Shown here piece after piece: positions 18,299 through 27,151 of a stretch of DNA of 64,000 nt; within the stretch, counting starts at the first letter, position 1, and every line of letters begins with the position of its first letter. A program made the position numbers and the translations under genes. The stretch comes from Lasioglossum baleicum (lineage: Eukaryota > Arthropoda > Insecta > Hymenoptera > Halictidae), in assembly GCF_051020765.1 (NCBI RefSeq), contig NW_027469117.1:372001-436000 (forward strand), written 5' to 3'. Below the pieces are notes generated by a model, which was not told the origin of the DNA, searched no databases, and saw only the letters and a list, made by a program, of their open reading frames with translations.

Positions 18299-18830
18299 AG
18301 CTTTGGAATATTTACGCTTCAATGAACTCGCGGAGATCGACGCATACCATATAGCTAGCTAATTATTATGCAAAAGCAAATAGTCTGCTCGATACATACC
18401 ATATAGCTAGCTAATTATTATGCAAAAGCAAATAGTCTGCTGTCTACAACAGATAATAATACCTCTTAAATGCGTAATACAAGAGTCAAAGCTTTGGAAT
18501 ATTTACGCTTCAATGAACTCGCTGAGATCGACGCATACCATATAGCTAGCTAATTATTATGCAAAAAGCAAATAGTCTGCTCGACGCATACCATATAGCT
18601 AGCTAATTATTATGTAAAAGCAAATAGTCTGCTGTCTACAACAGATAATAATACCTCTTAAATGCGTAATATAAGAATCAAAGCTTTGGAATATTTACGC
18701 TTCAATGAACTCGCGGAGATCGACACATACCAAGTAGCTAGCTAATTATTATGCAAAAGCAAATAGTCTGCTGTCTACAACAGACAATAATACTTCTTAA
18801 GCAATAAATTAATGCGTAAGATGATAACGT
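18299..18830 (+). repeat. 191-bp tandem repeat array with nested ~54-bp units
   Basis: GCTTTGGAATATTTACGCTT recurs near 18299, 18490 and 18681, a period of 191 bp. Inside each unit CATACCATATAGCTAGCTAA followed by TTATTATGCAAAAGCAAATAGTCTGCT is itself repeated (twice in the first two units, once in the last). The stretch from 18000 to 18299 is unique, with no ORF. Confidence 0.85.
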
Positions 18831-18864
18831 TATGATAAGAAAACAGATGATAACATTTCATTGA

Positions 18865-18900
18865 TATAAAAACCGATCTCCGCGAGTTCATATGAAGTTA
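18865..18900 (+). promoter_or_regulatory. TATA box with CATATGAAGTTA downstream motif, triple-BIR promoter
   Basis: TATAAAAA at 18865-18872 and CATATGAAGTTA at 18889-18900 repeat the arrangement before the cassette at 16.5 kb. A leader intron is possible between AAAG-GTACAT (18926) and CTATATTGCAG (ending 19046), just before the ATG at 19072. Confidence 0.5.
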
Positions 18901-19071
18901 TAACGCAAACGAGTTACACGTTAAAGGTACATCCTACATTTTTTAAAAAAACAACAGTTAGTAGTGAGTATAATATTTTAGAATATACTATTTCGACAGT
19001 TCATTACTTAGTGTAGTGAGTGTAATATTATTTTTCTATATTGCAGCAGTACAAAAGGTAACTTTTACATA

Positions 19072-19890
19072 ATGGAATTTACCTTTATTAACAATATGGA
19101 ACAACCGCTACCTGATTATCGATTTGAATATAAAAGACTTCAGAGTTTTAACAACTGGCGATTCAATCATATTATCAGACCTACTGATCTTGCAGCAGCA
19201 GGATTCTATTCTATGAACTTTGATGGATGGGTGAAGTGTTTCGAGTGTGGAATAGTAATGCATGATTGGGAAGATGGCGAATATCCAATGGTTAAACATA
19301 TCAAACATTCAACTACATGTAATTTTGCTAATGGAATTAGTTGTGGTAATATATCGATTATGGAACAACCGCTACCTGATTATCGAATAGAATATGAAAG
19401 ACTTCAGAGTTTTAACAACTGGCGATATCATCATATTGTTCGTGCTACTGATCTTGCAGCAGCAGGATTATATTGTATGAACTTCGATGATTGGGTGAAG
19501 TGTTTCGAGTGTGGAATACTACTGCATGATTGGGAAGAAGATGAACATCCAATGGTTAAACATATCAAACATTCGACTACATGTAATTTTGCTAATGGAA
19601 TTAGTTGTGGTAATATATCGATTATAAAACAACCGCTACCTGATTATCGAATAGAATATGAAAGACTTCAGAGTTTTAACAACTGGCGATATCATCATAT
19701 TGTTCGTGCTACTGATCTTGCAGCAGCAGGATTATATTGTATGAACTTCGATGATTGGGTGAAGTGTTTCGAGTGTGGAATACTACTGCATGATTGGAAA
19801 ACAAATGAACATCCAATGATCAAACATATAAAAAATTCAACTACATATAAATTTGGTAATGGAAATAGTTGTGGTAATGTATTGATGTAA
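19072..19890 (+). CDS. Triple-BIR protein from tandem 264-bp duplication
   Basis: The 272-aa protein contains three BIR units of 88 residues, each starting QPLPDYR and separated by exactly 264 bp (19096, 19360, 19624). Units 2 and 3 are nearly identical, so the last duplication is recent. Units 1 and 2 keep CX2CX16HX6C. In unit 3 the final zinc ligand Cys is replaced by Tyr (STTYKF) and the linker is altered (WKTNEHP). After the stop a short re-duplicated piece of the unit end continues to about 19931. There is no RING finger. Possible anti-apoptotic decoy or caspase binder, by family knowledge only. Confidence 0.8.
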   Translation: MEFTFINNMEQPLPDYRFEYKRLQSFNNWRFNHIIRPTDLAAAGFYSMNFDGWVKCFECGIVMHDWEDGEYPMVKHIKHSTTCNFANGISCGNISIMEQPLPDYRIEYERLQSFNNWRYHHIVRATDLAAAGLYCMNFDDWVKCFECGILLHDWEEDEHPMVKHIKHSTTCNFANGISCGNISIIKQPLPDYRIEYERLQSFNNWRYHHIVRATDLAAAGLYCMNFDDWVKCFECGILLHDWKTNEHPMIKHIKNSTTYKFGNGNSCGNVLM

Positions 19891-19931
19891 TTTTGTTAAT
19901 GGAATTAGTTGCGGTAATGTATCGATTAAAT

Positions 19932-20101
19932 GAGATTTGAGAGAACAATTGAATAAACAATTGAATAATGCGGTAAAGAGTTGTTATTGTTAAAAAAAAA
20001 CTTTTTTCGAGAGTAGCATCTCTACTAACTCTTCTCACCTCAATCCTTATTAAATGAAAAAAGTACTAGAATAAGTCAGAGGATTGTGTTCTCGGGTGCT
20101 A
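19932..20101. other. Spacer after the triple-BIR gene
   Basis: AT-rich with no ORF; I see nothing further in it. Confidence 0.3.
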
Positions 20102-20166
20102 TTGGTGGTTGGTTGGTTGATTGGTTGGTTGGTTGGTTGGTTGGTTGGTTGGTTGGTTGGTTGGGG
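20102..20166 (+). repeat. (TTGG)n microsatellite
   Basis: About 15 units of GGTT with one GATT interruption. Confidence 0.95.
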
Positions 20167-20525
20167 AACATTTTTTGAAATTGTTAAAAAGTTAGGTTAG
20201 GGTTGATTTAACATAATAATAATAATAATAAATAGGTGGAAAGCCTCTCGTAGTTTTTGAAAAAAGTTTGGTTATGTTTTAACACAATAATAAATATTAA
20301 CACAATAATAAATAGGTGGAAATTGATTGTTGAATCGGCGTCCCCAATCCCTTCCCGCCCGAACCTCCCACATATCGTGGTATCGGCGCTTCATGTTTTG
20401 CCGATTCTAATATCAATCGTAGAACCGGCGGTCACTTTTCCCCCGTCCTTCACCCCCTCTTGTCCAAAGAATGTAGAACCGGCCGCCGGTTCTAAATCTT
20501 GATCGTAGAAACGGCGCCAAATAGC

Positions 20526-20561
20526 AAGCCGGTTCTACCATAGAAATGGTAGAACCGGCTT
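20526..20561. repeat. Perfect 16-bp inverted repeat with 4-base loop
   Basis: AAGCCGGTTCTACCAT and its exact complement flank AGAA. The core TAGAACCGGC or its complement recurs nearby (about 20425, 20472-20492), including a second palindrome TAGAACCGGC-CGCCGGTTCTA. This may be the debris of a small inverted-repeat transposon. It directly precedes the truncated BIR exon. Confidence 0.8.
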
Positions 20562-20575
20562 ATATACTCTACTCT

Positions 20576-20886
20576 GGGTGATGAGGATTTCGTCGAATGT
20601 TTTGAATGCGGCATACAGCTGACTCGATGGGAAGAGGACGACGATCCCATGAAGGAGCATCGCGCCTGGTCGAGATCCTGCGGATACGTTTGCGGGGCGA
20701 ACTGCGGCAACGTACCGATCGGAGTCGATCCCGATACAATCCCGCCAAACCCGCGCGGTATGGACGTCTGCGGATTCGTCAAAGAATCGTCGCTCGAAGG
20801 TAAATAAAATTTTTTCAAAGAAAGAAATACACTAAAGTATATATAACATGATATATAACTGTCTGTTCGCAGGAAACAAAGAATAA
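20576..20886 (+). pseudogene. 5'-truncated BIR exon with downstream intron, GC-rich
   Basis: The reading frame holds the second half of a BIR: DFVECFECGIQLTRWEED, a His in MKEHRAW and a Cys in SRSCGY, satisfying CX2CX16HX6C. It continues CGNVPIGVDPDTIPPNPRG, very similar to the cassette BIR end. A consensus donor GTAAAT follows SSLEG, and an acceptor GTTCGCAG ends near 20871. A final exon of four codons stops with TAA. The N-terminal half (RLQSF...AAAG) is missing, and an in-frame stop lies upstream. Codons are far more GC-rich than in the other BIR genes, so it may represent a host-adapted or older relative. Confidence 0.6.
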
Positions 20887-21358
20887 TGAAGAATCCCTAC
20901 CACTAATGTAAAAAAATATCTCGCTGTATGGAGAGTGGATGATATTATTACTGTAATTTCGAAGGTAACGAAGAACAGCGACAACGTAGGCCTTTGAACC
21001 AGCGGCGGCTACTGTTCGCGTCTCTTTCTTTTATTTTAACAATAAATATCAAGTATCAAAGCGCTAGGATGAGTATTTATCGAATAAATTAAGAATATAT
21101 CTACAACGCATCCATTTCCAGCCGTTTTACACGAGTTGAATTGTAATAGTAGGAGGAGGAAGATAGTTCTAAATAAAAAAAAAAATGAGACCTTTCAAAT
21201 AATTTTGTGTTTATTCAATAAATAATAGTAATAATGTATAGTAGTAGTAAGTAGTAAGCAAAATAGTAAGTAGTAATATAAATAATGGTTTATTCAATAT
21301 TATTTTGATATAAAAAATAATGAACTTTGGATGGTTTATTCAATACAAGTACGGGGTT

Positions 21359-21395
<37 letters not shown>

Positions 21396-21780
21396 AAAAT
21401 CTGAAAAAAATTTTTTAAATTATCTGAAAACATGCGCGAGCTTGCCCGAAGGACCATCGTTGACTACAAAATATTTGAGAAACGCAAAGAAATTTTTTTT
21501 AAATTTTGAAGAACATACGTTCAATCTTCGGTATACGATGTACATTTTTTTCAGTGGGGGTAGAAGTTTGATTTCTAAGATTCCTGACAATTTCGATAAC
21601 CCTTTATATGGCTCAGTTCAATCAGATTGTCAGGGGATTATGTTACCGAACATAACATTTTGATAACTTCTATGATGGGGGAAAGCCCCATCCACTGCAC
21701 TTGACAAACATTTTGATACTCGGCATCGACGACACACACTCTTTTAAAACATGTATCCCTTCACTCTTCTTAGAAAAAAA
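20887..21780. other. AT-rich spacer with (GA)n microsatellite
   Basis: No gene is supported. A GA run occupies 21362-21390. A few short repeats such as GTAGTAAGTAGTAA lie around 21240-21275. The segment near 21550-21680 has short open frames without recognisable content. Confidence 0.5.
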
Positions 21781-22230
21781 TATGACGCAATGCTTGAAAG
21801 AAAGGGGGAGGGGTACCGCGAAACACGTTTCAAGGTGAACCAAGTGCACGTGTCCCCTGAAAAATATGTTGACTTTGCAAAATCGGTCTAATTTTTTAGA
21901 AAAAAATATGATGCAATATATGCTTGTGCAATACCGCTCTTAGAAACGTGTTCGAGTTTCGAAATATGATACCCTTAAAGATAAGGGTGATGACTCAGCA
22001 ACTATTCCGCTCTAAGGTATGCCCTTGACCTAGATGATGTAATGCTTGAAAGAAAGGGGAGTACCGCGAAACACGTTCGAACATGTTTCGAAATATGATA
22101 CCCCTTAAAGATAAGGGGTATGATGACTCAGCAACTATTCCACTCTAAGGTATGCCTTGATCTAGATGACGCAAGAAAGAAGGGGGTATCGCGAAACATG
22201 AAACCAAGTCCCCTGAAAAATATGCTGACT
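21780..22230 (+). repeat. Repeats with CCTTAAAGATAAGG palindrome and TGACTCAGCA
   Basis: Two main units (starting near 21964 and 22092) contain CCCTTAAAGATAAGGG, GATGACTCAGCAACTATTCC and CTCTAAGGTATGCC, then CTAGATGA(T/C)G and GAAAGAAAGGGG. Partial units lie upstream (ACCGCGAAACACGTTTC, AAAATATGATGCAATATATG). The same family reappears at 24.3-24.75 kb. Confidence 0.7.
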
Positions 22231-22257
22231 TTGCAAAAAATATGCTCGGTCTATTGC

Positions 22258-22413
22258 CGGAGGATTTTATGAACATGAGATACGCGCGGTAAAATATTCT
22301 GACATATACTTAGTTGAAAAAATATTACGCAGAAAAGGAAATAAAGTATATGTAAAATGGCTGGGAATGGACGCATCACATAATTCGTGGATAGCTAAAA
22401 CGAATATACTTTA
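22258..22413 (+). pseudogene. Fragment of a second Polinton integrase, chromodomain-like end
   Basis: The + strand encodes GGFYEHEIRAVKYSDIYLVE followed by KILRRKGNKVYVKWLGMDAS and HNSWIAKTNIL, then a stop. This is clearly homologous to the last 51 residues of the integrase at 5745-6680 but diverged. No catalytic core is attached. Confidence 0.85.
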
Positions 22414-22588
22414 ATTATATTTTTTCTATTCGTATTTTAATTATGATAATTAATTTTTTCTAAACGACTATACTTTATATTGCGATAATTCTGCTTCAAT
22501 TTCATTTTTCTGTAGGAATTGTATGTAATGTTGTAATAAAAAAAATACAAAAGAGATATTCTCAAATAATTTTATTTTAATGAAGAGT

Positions 22589-22665
22589 AAAAAATGCGAA
22601 CGACGTGTGCAAAGCTTTCGTGTCAGCATTGAAGAAGGACGGTAGCCCCCGAACAACTTGCAGAC
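22589..22665 (+). pseudogene. Fragment of Polinton integrase core, out of order
   Basis: It encodes KNANDVCKAFVSALKKDG, matching residues 77-93 of the integrase at 5745-6680. It lies downstream of the C-terminal fragment on the same strand, so the order is scrambled. It abuts the end of the inverted BIR cassette. Confidence 0.7.
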
Positions 22666-22698
22666 TGACTATTTAACATGTATAAGATAGACAGTACA

Positions 22699-23049
22699 TT
22701 ATAATCCACATTCGTCTTTACCGCGTGGTAGTGGCTGAATTGTTTCGGAGTCCACCCCAAACGGTACATTGCCACAACTTTTTCCGCGAATGAATTGACA
22801 TTTTCTCGACCATTTTTTATGTTCTATCACCGGATCATCTTCTGTTTCCCATTCATGCAGTTGTAAGCCACACTCGAAACACTTCACCCAATCCTCCAAA
22901 TCTATGTAGAAAAACCCTGCTGCGGCAAGATCTTTAGGATTGACAATATCATTATATCCCCAGTTGTCAAAACTCTGAAGTCTCTCATATTCAAAACGAT
23001 AATCATGCGGTTGGTCTGGTAGGGATATTTTGCGAGCGAAGGACATCAT
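22699..23049 (-). CDS. Single-BIR protein, second cassette copy
   Basis: The 116-aa protein matches the BIR at 17358-17708 along its full length, with the same CX2CX16HX6C ligands (CFEC, His in VIEHKKW, Cys in RKCQF). Conserved blocks are RLQSFDNW, LAAAGFFYID and CGNVPFGVDSETIQPLPRG. The frame is intact despite substitutions, which suggests it was maintained after duplication. It lies 21 nt after its partner gene. Confidence 0.8.
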   Translation of the reverse strand: MMSFARKISLPDQPHDYRFEYERLQSFDNWGYNDIVNPKDLAAAGFFYIDLEDWVKCFECGLQLHEWETEDDPVIEHKKWSRKCQFIRGKSCGNVPFGVDSETIQPLPRGKDECGL

Positions 23050-23070
23050 ATAATAAATATAGTCCGTAAT

Positions 23071-23592
23071 TCATATAATATGTTTATTGAGCCATTCGCG
23101 AAATGTTATAACTTCGCTTAAACTACAATGATTGTGCTTCGATGAGTAACAGTGAAGCTGACATATATGATTATTAGTAACATTATATCCAGGATAATTG
23201 ATTAATTCTTCATATTTTGGACAACCAAATACTTCTAAATTTACCGATTGTATTCCTAAATGTTGCAATAGTTGTTTTTCAAACGATCCTCCTTTGAAAG
23301 CAACTAAAGGATTCTCATAATTAGAAACAAAATTTTTTATCACATCATATATATCTGCTTGTCTGTATTTTTCATGTCCAAAATCCTTGAATGGAATTCC
23401 GTGTATGTAATTTCTAATGTAAGTAACAGTTCTTCTGTCTGCGTATGACAAATCGGAAAACTCCATGTTCAGTTTAAAATCGGCTTTTTCAAATGAACCA
23501 TCATGCATATTTATTATTGCCAACTCTTCGCATAGAAATTTTTTGCCAACCATGAATCCGTCCAAGTCCAGGATTTGCATAATTTGATTCAT
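23071..23592 (-). CDS. Unknown cassette protein, second copy (173 aa)
   Basis: It is homologous to the 188-aa protein at 16770. Shared motifs are LDLDGFMVGKKFLCEELAI, PLVAFKGGSFEKQLLQHLGI, FGCPKYEELI and HNHCSLSEVITFREWLNKH. It lacks about 15 residues in the variable region after the first motif. An acceptor-like TTTTTTTATTTAG lies directly before the ATG, as in the other copy. The frame is intact. The motifs kept in both copies are the best guide to its active site, if it is an enzyme. Confidence 0.55.
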   Translation of the reverse strand: MNQIMQILDLDGFMVGKKFLCEELAIINMHDGSFEKADFKLNMEFSDLSYADRRTVTYIRNYIHGIPFKDFGHEKYRQADIYDVIKNFVSNYENPLVAFKGGSFEKQLLQHLGIQSVNLEVFGCPKYEELINYPGYNVTNNHICQLHCYSSKHNHCSLSEVITFREWLNKHII

Positions 23593-23625
23593 CTAAATAA
23601 AAAAATAAAAAAAGTTTTTTAAAAA

Positions 23626-24130
23626 AAAACAACGTTTCAATCATCTTGCTACCGCACGGTTGTTAACAAAATATTCCTTTCAACTTTGATTTGATATCAT
23701 TCGTTAAATTTCCAGTTCTCAAAAATATAATTACACTTTGCATCCAACGATGCGATGTTCGCCCGTTTCGATGATGTTCAATATCGCGGACGGGGAATTG
23801 ATCACCGGCCATCACGCCACAACTTGACTAAATCTTTTCGTGTAAGTGAAACATACACGACTCGTTGTGTCGTTTCGCATTAAACGTACCACCAATGTTT
23901 TCAGCTCGATGGAGAAATGATCGCTCAAGTATGAATTTATAACGTGAGGCCAAGCTAAATTTTCAACGTTGGTGCTGTCATTTCATCTTTTTTCCTCGAT
24001 ACATTCATTCCACAAGTCTAACGGACAGTATGCGAAAACCGTCACGTATGGAACAATGAAGGATCTTACATGAAACAACACCAAAGATATCGCTTGAGCA
24101 TCCGTTGATGCGCCACGGTATAATTATGAA
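23626..24130. other. Spacer without recognisable content
   Basis: AT-rich unique sequence; no ORF, repeat or promoter that I can support. Confidence 0.3.
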
Positions 24131-24300
24131 TACCGAATAACTTTTACCACGATAAAACGCTTGCAACGATGGAACGTTTGCGAAGACTATAATTCACATT
24201 CCATCGTGTCCTTATTGAATAACTTTTTACCATGACAAACGCTTGCAACGATGGACCGTTTGCGAAGACTACAATTCACATTCCCTCGTGTCCTATTTAT
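24130..24300 (+). repeat. Two ~90-bp direct repeats
   Basis: Each copy contains GAATAACTTTT-ACCA, AACGCTTGCAACGATGGA, CGTTTGCGAAGACTA and AATTCACATTCC. Copies start near 24133 and 24218. Confidence 0.8.
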
Positions 24301-24307
24301 TCGTTGC

Positions 24308-24745
24308 TACCCTTAAAGATAAGGGTGATGACTCAGCAGATCTGCTCTTGGCCTAAATGACGTAAGAAAGAAGGGGGCGGTGCCTAACAGCTTTGAACTT
24401 GGCCTAGATGACGTAATGTTTGTGCAATACCAAAGGAGTATAATCTTTCAGAGGGATTGTCCCCCTCCCCGCGAAAAAATATGATGTAATATATGCTTGC
24501 GCAATACCGCTCTGCGGTACCACCCCTTAAGTGATGACTCAGCAGCTCTGTCCTTGGCCTAGATGACGTAAGAAAGAAGGGGGTATGACTCAGCAGCTCT
24601 GCCTTTGACCTAGATGACGTAAGAAAGAAGGGGGCAGTGCCTAACAGCTCTGTCCTTGGCCTAGATAACGTAATGCTTGTGCAATACCAAAGGAGTATCA
24701 TGTTTCATATATGCTTGTGCAATAGCGCTCTGCGGTACCGCTCTC
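24308..24745 (+). repeat. Tandem units with TGACTCAGCAG and GATGACGTAAGAAAGAAGG
   Basis: Four or five units of variable length (about 50-130 bp) share ATGACTCAGCAGCTCTG, CCTTGGCCTAGATGACGTAA and GAAAGAAGGGGG, plus ATGCTTGTGCAATACC. They are the same family as 21.8-22.2 kb, so the family brackets the inverted cassette. Confidence 0.75.
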
Positions 24746-24892
24746 CCGTGAATTGGAAAGTTCCTCAGAACCGCCTGAATTGGGAAGTGTCACAGAACCC
24801 CCCTATATACCCTACTTACGGGTAAAGATCTCACGTAACGCGGGGTATCTTCTCTCACCTCCCGCGTCCATGGGATCCTCCCCGTTTACAGC

Positions 24893-25192
24893 TTAGATTA
24901 TACCGTCAACGTTCCTAACGAACCCTTCATTGTCAAAGTCCTTAGGGGTTAGTGCATTCGCGTCCTCGTAGCAATTACAACAAACTCTAGTCCTAACTAT
25001 TAATTTAGGCCTCTCTGTTCCGCCGTACAGGATTATAATCTTGCCCGGCTTGCCTCGACTGTGCGACGCACCGCTGGCATGTGTATGTCTTTCCTTATCT
25101 CGGTCGGCAGTTCGCATACTTCTTTCTCTCTCTAGAAATTTACCTAAATCGCTGATAATTCCTAAACCATTAGATATAAGTGAAATTATCAT
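24893..25192 (-). other. Unassigned 99-codon open frame
   Basis: It encodes a protein with KPGKIIILYGGTERPKLIV and a CCNCYEDANAL block. I do not recognise a family, there is no promoter, and composition does not argue for a gene. The flanking stretch 24750-25394 is otherwise featureless. Confidence 0.2.
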
Positions 25193-25398
25193 TGCACCTA
25201 ATCTTGTTTATTTTTCATTCTTGATCTTTTGTACATGTTAAAATTTTTCGAAAATACTCTGATTTCAAAAAGCGTCTATATGCGCATATTAGGTCGCAAA
25301 ATACGCAAATTTCCTCGTCAATTCATCCGGTTCCTCAATAAACTTGGCTAGCCGGGATGGCCGAGGTTATCCCTATTTGCTTTTCTTAATATATGCAG

Positions 25399-27147
25399 TG
25401 TCACGTCGCTTTCTTAACTTTTCGTACAGATGGTCGAACAATGCATAGCGACACCGAGAATTTACAAGCGAGAAGCCGGGCCACGCTCGGCCGCGCGATG
25501 CGTGGTGCTCTCGGGATAAAATACGCTCACAGTCTCGTTATTCGAAAATCAAACTTGATGAAATTTCGGGCGCCAGACACCCGAAGGTGTCACACGAAAG
25601 AATCGTAATCTAAACACGAAAGGGGAACGCGGTTGGACCCGCGAGACTGTGACGTAGCAAACGAAACCTGAATAGCTATCGCGAGGCGCAGGATTCTACG
25701 TCGAGAGAACACGAGACGTTCCCCGCGACGGGAAGGTTTTCACACAAGGAATAGACAACGTTTCGGCTAACAAGGTGTTTATTAAACGAATCGACTGAGC
25801 TGCCGACGACTCGGCAGCGAGTACAAAAGTAGCCGGCGCGTATTATCGCGACTGATGGAAATCGCACGCGCTATTTCTCTCGTACTTTACTAATTCGCGA
25901 AGAATTCGGCAGCGATAAGGACTTCGCGACGCGGAAGGCCTCGAAGGCCGTTTTCCGACCGAACTCAGATGGAATTCGCGGTTTCTCTCGGATTGGCGTC
26001 GATCGAACTGACTTTACGACCGCGAATCGAACACGCGACGGCTTCACACCGTGGAACGAGTGCAGGTTAATCAGGATTAACAGCGGCAGCGATTTTATCA
26101 CGAATCCGCGACTTCGCGTTCAAACTGGCGTTGTACAACCGTCACAATGCGGCCACGCGGCCCCCGCTATCCGACCGGATTCGTATCACCAAAGCGATAT
26201 CCCTCACAATACGAAGGATTCGTACTTTGACACAGATCGTGTCCACTAATATCGCCCGCCTTTTCTGCCGTTAATTCTCGCGACGCGAATACCTAACCTC
26301 GCCGCGCTACCCGAGCCAACACGAAGTTCACGAATAATTGATATCGAAAGCCTGATCGGCGCTTACCACTGGTAATTCGGCAACAGTGGAACGGCAGCGA
26401 ATCTCTAGAGTCCCCTTGGTCTCAGCAGGCGCAAAATACAAGAATTATAAGCAATCGTTCAAAGAGACAACTGTTCGTTAACGATTCCAAAGACGCAGTG
26501 ATCGTTCACGCGGTAGCTCGGGTACGCGGAAGCAGGGCGTCCCCCACTTTTCGATTCTACTTCCTTCGCGCAACATCTCGACCTATCGCTAATGCGGAAT
26601 TTCGCGTTGACGAATCCCAGGCGACGGCGTTCGGCTTCCGGCGTCTCACGGCATATCCGGCAGCGCTGTCTTCCGATTGGCCGCTTCCCGAGGAGACGAT
26701 CGGCGTCAGCCAATCCGGTTGCTCTGCTGCTTCTTCCCGAACGAGGCGACGACAGGGCCGAGTAGTTGATCGTCTCAGCAGCGGATGCCCTCGTCGGCGC
26801 CTCCAGGTTGACAGTCTTGGGCCTTGACGATCTCTCGTTATTTCCTTTCGGGATCCTGCCTTTCGCCTGCCTCGAGGTGCTCATCCTCGAGGTGCTTATC
26901 CTCGAGGCTCGTTGCCTCTGCGTTGAAAGTAGAATTTCCGGATCCCGCCTGGAACCCGGATACGGTCCTGTAAACTTCCGTCGTGCAATTTGGCGCGACA
27001 TTCAAAACATTAGAATGCGCCTTTTTGGGTCTCACTCGTGCCCAGGGAGAGCGCTCGCAGCGGCCCTTATCGCGATGCTTGACCAAAGGATGGCCCGGTC
27101 TTCCGTTATGGGAGTTCGAGTGACGTAGGCTATCTTGCCACGTCACA
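25399..27147 (-). mobile_element. Solo LTR of gypsy family C (1749 bp), GCAG target duplication
   Basis: Read on the minus strand it starts TGTGACGTGGCAAGATAGCC and ends AAGAAAGCGACGTGACA, matching the LTRs of the element at 50118-61955 along its length. GCAG flanks it at 25395-25398 and 27148-27151. No internal region remains. It carries five CGCTGCCG words in the element's sense orientation. Confidence 0.9.
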
Positions 27148-27151
27148 GCAG

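Larger units (their letters stand above)
22660..23625 (-). repeat. Inverted, diverged duplicate of the 16.75-17.74 kb cassette
   Basis: Both genes, their 21-nt gap, the acceptor-like TTTATTTAG just before the first ATG, and the trailing TCTATCTTATACATG-like sequence are all conserved in reverse orientation. The cassette promoter and donor site are not recognisable beyond 23625. Confidence 0.85.

Noticed and set aside
18299..18830. CRISPR array
   Set aside because: Repeat units are 191 bp with no short repeat-spacer pattern, and the setting is eukaryotic.
19072..19890. Complete IAP ubiquitin ligase
   Set aside because: Only BIR domains are present; no RING finger follows in any frame here or in the other BIR genes.
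24893..25192. Host gene with a CCNC motif
   Set aside because: A single 99-codon frame with no family, exon structure or promoter that I can support; listed only as an unassigned frame.
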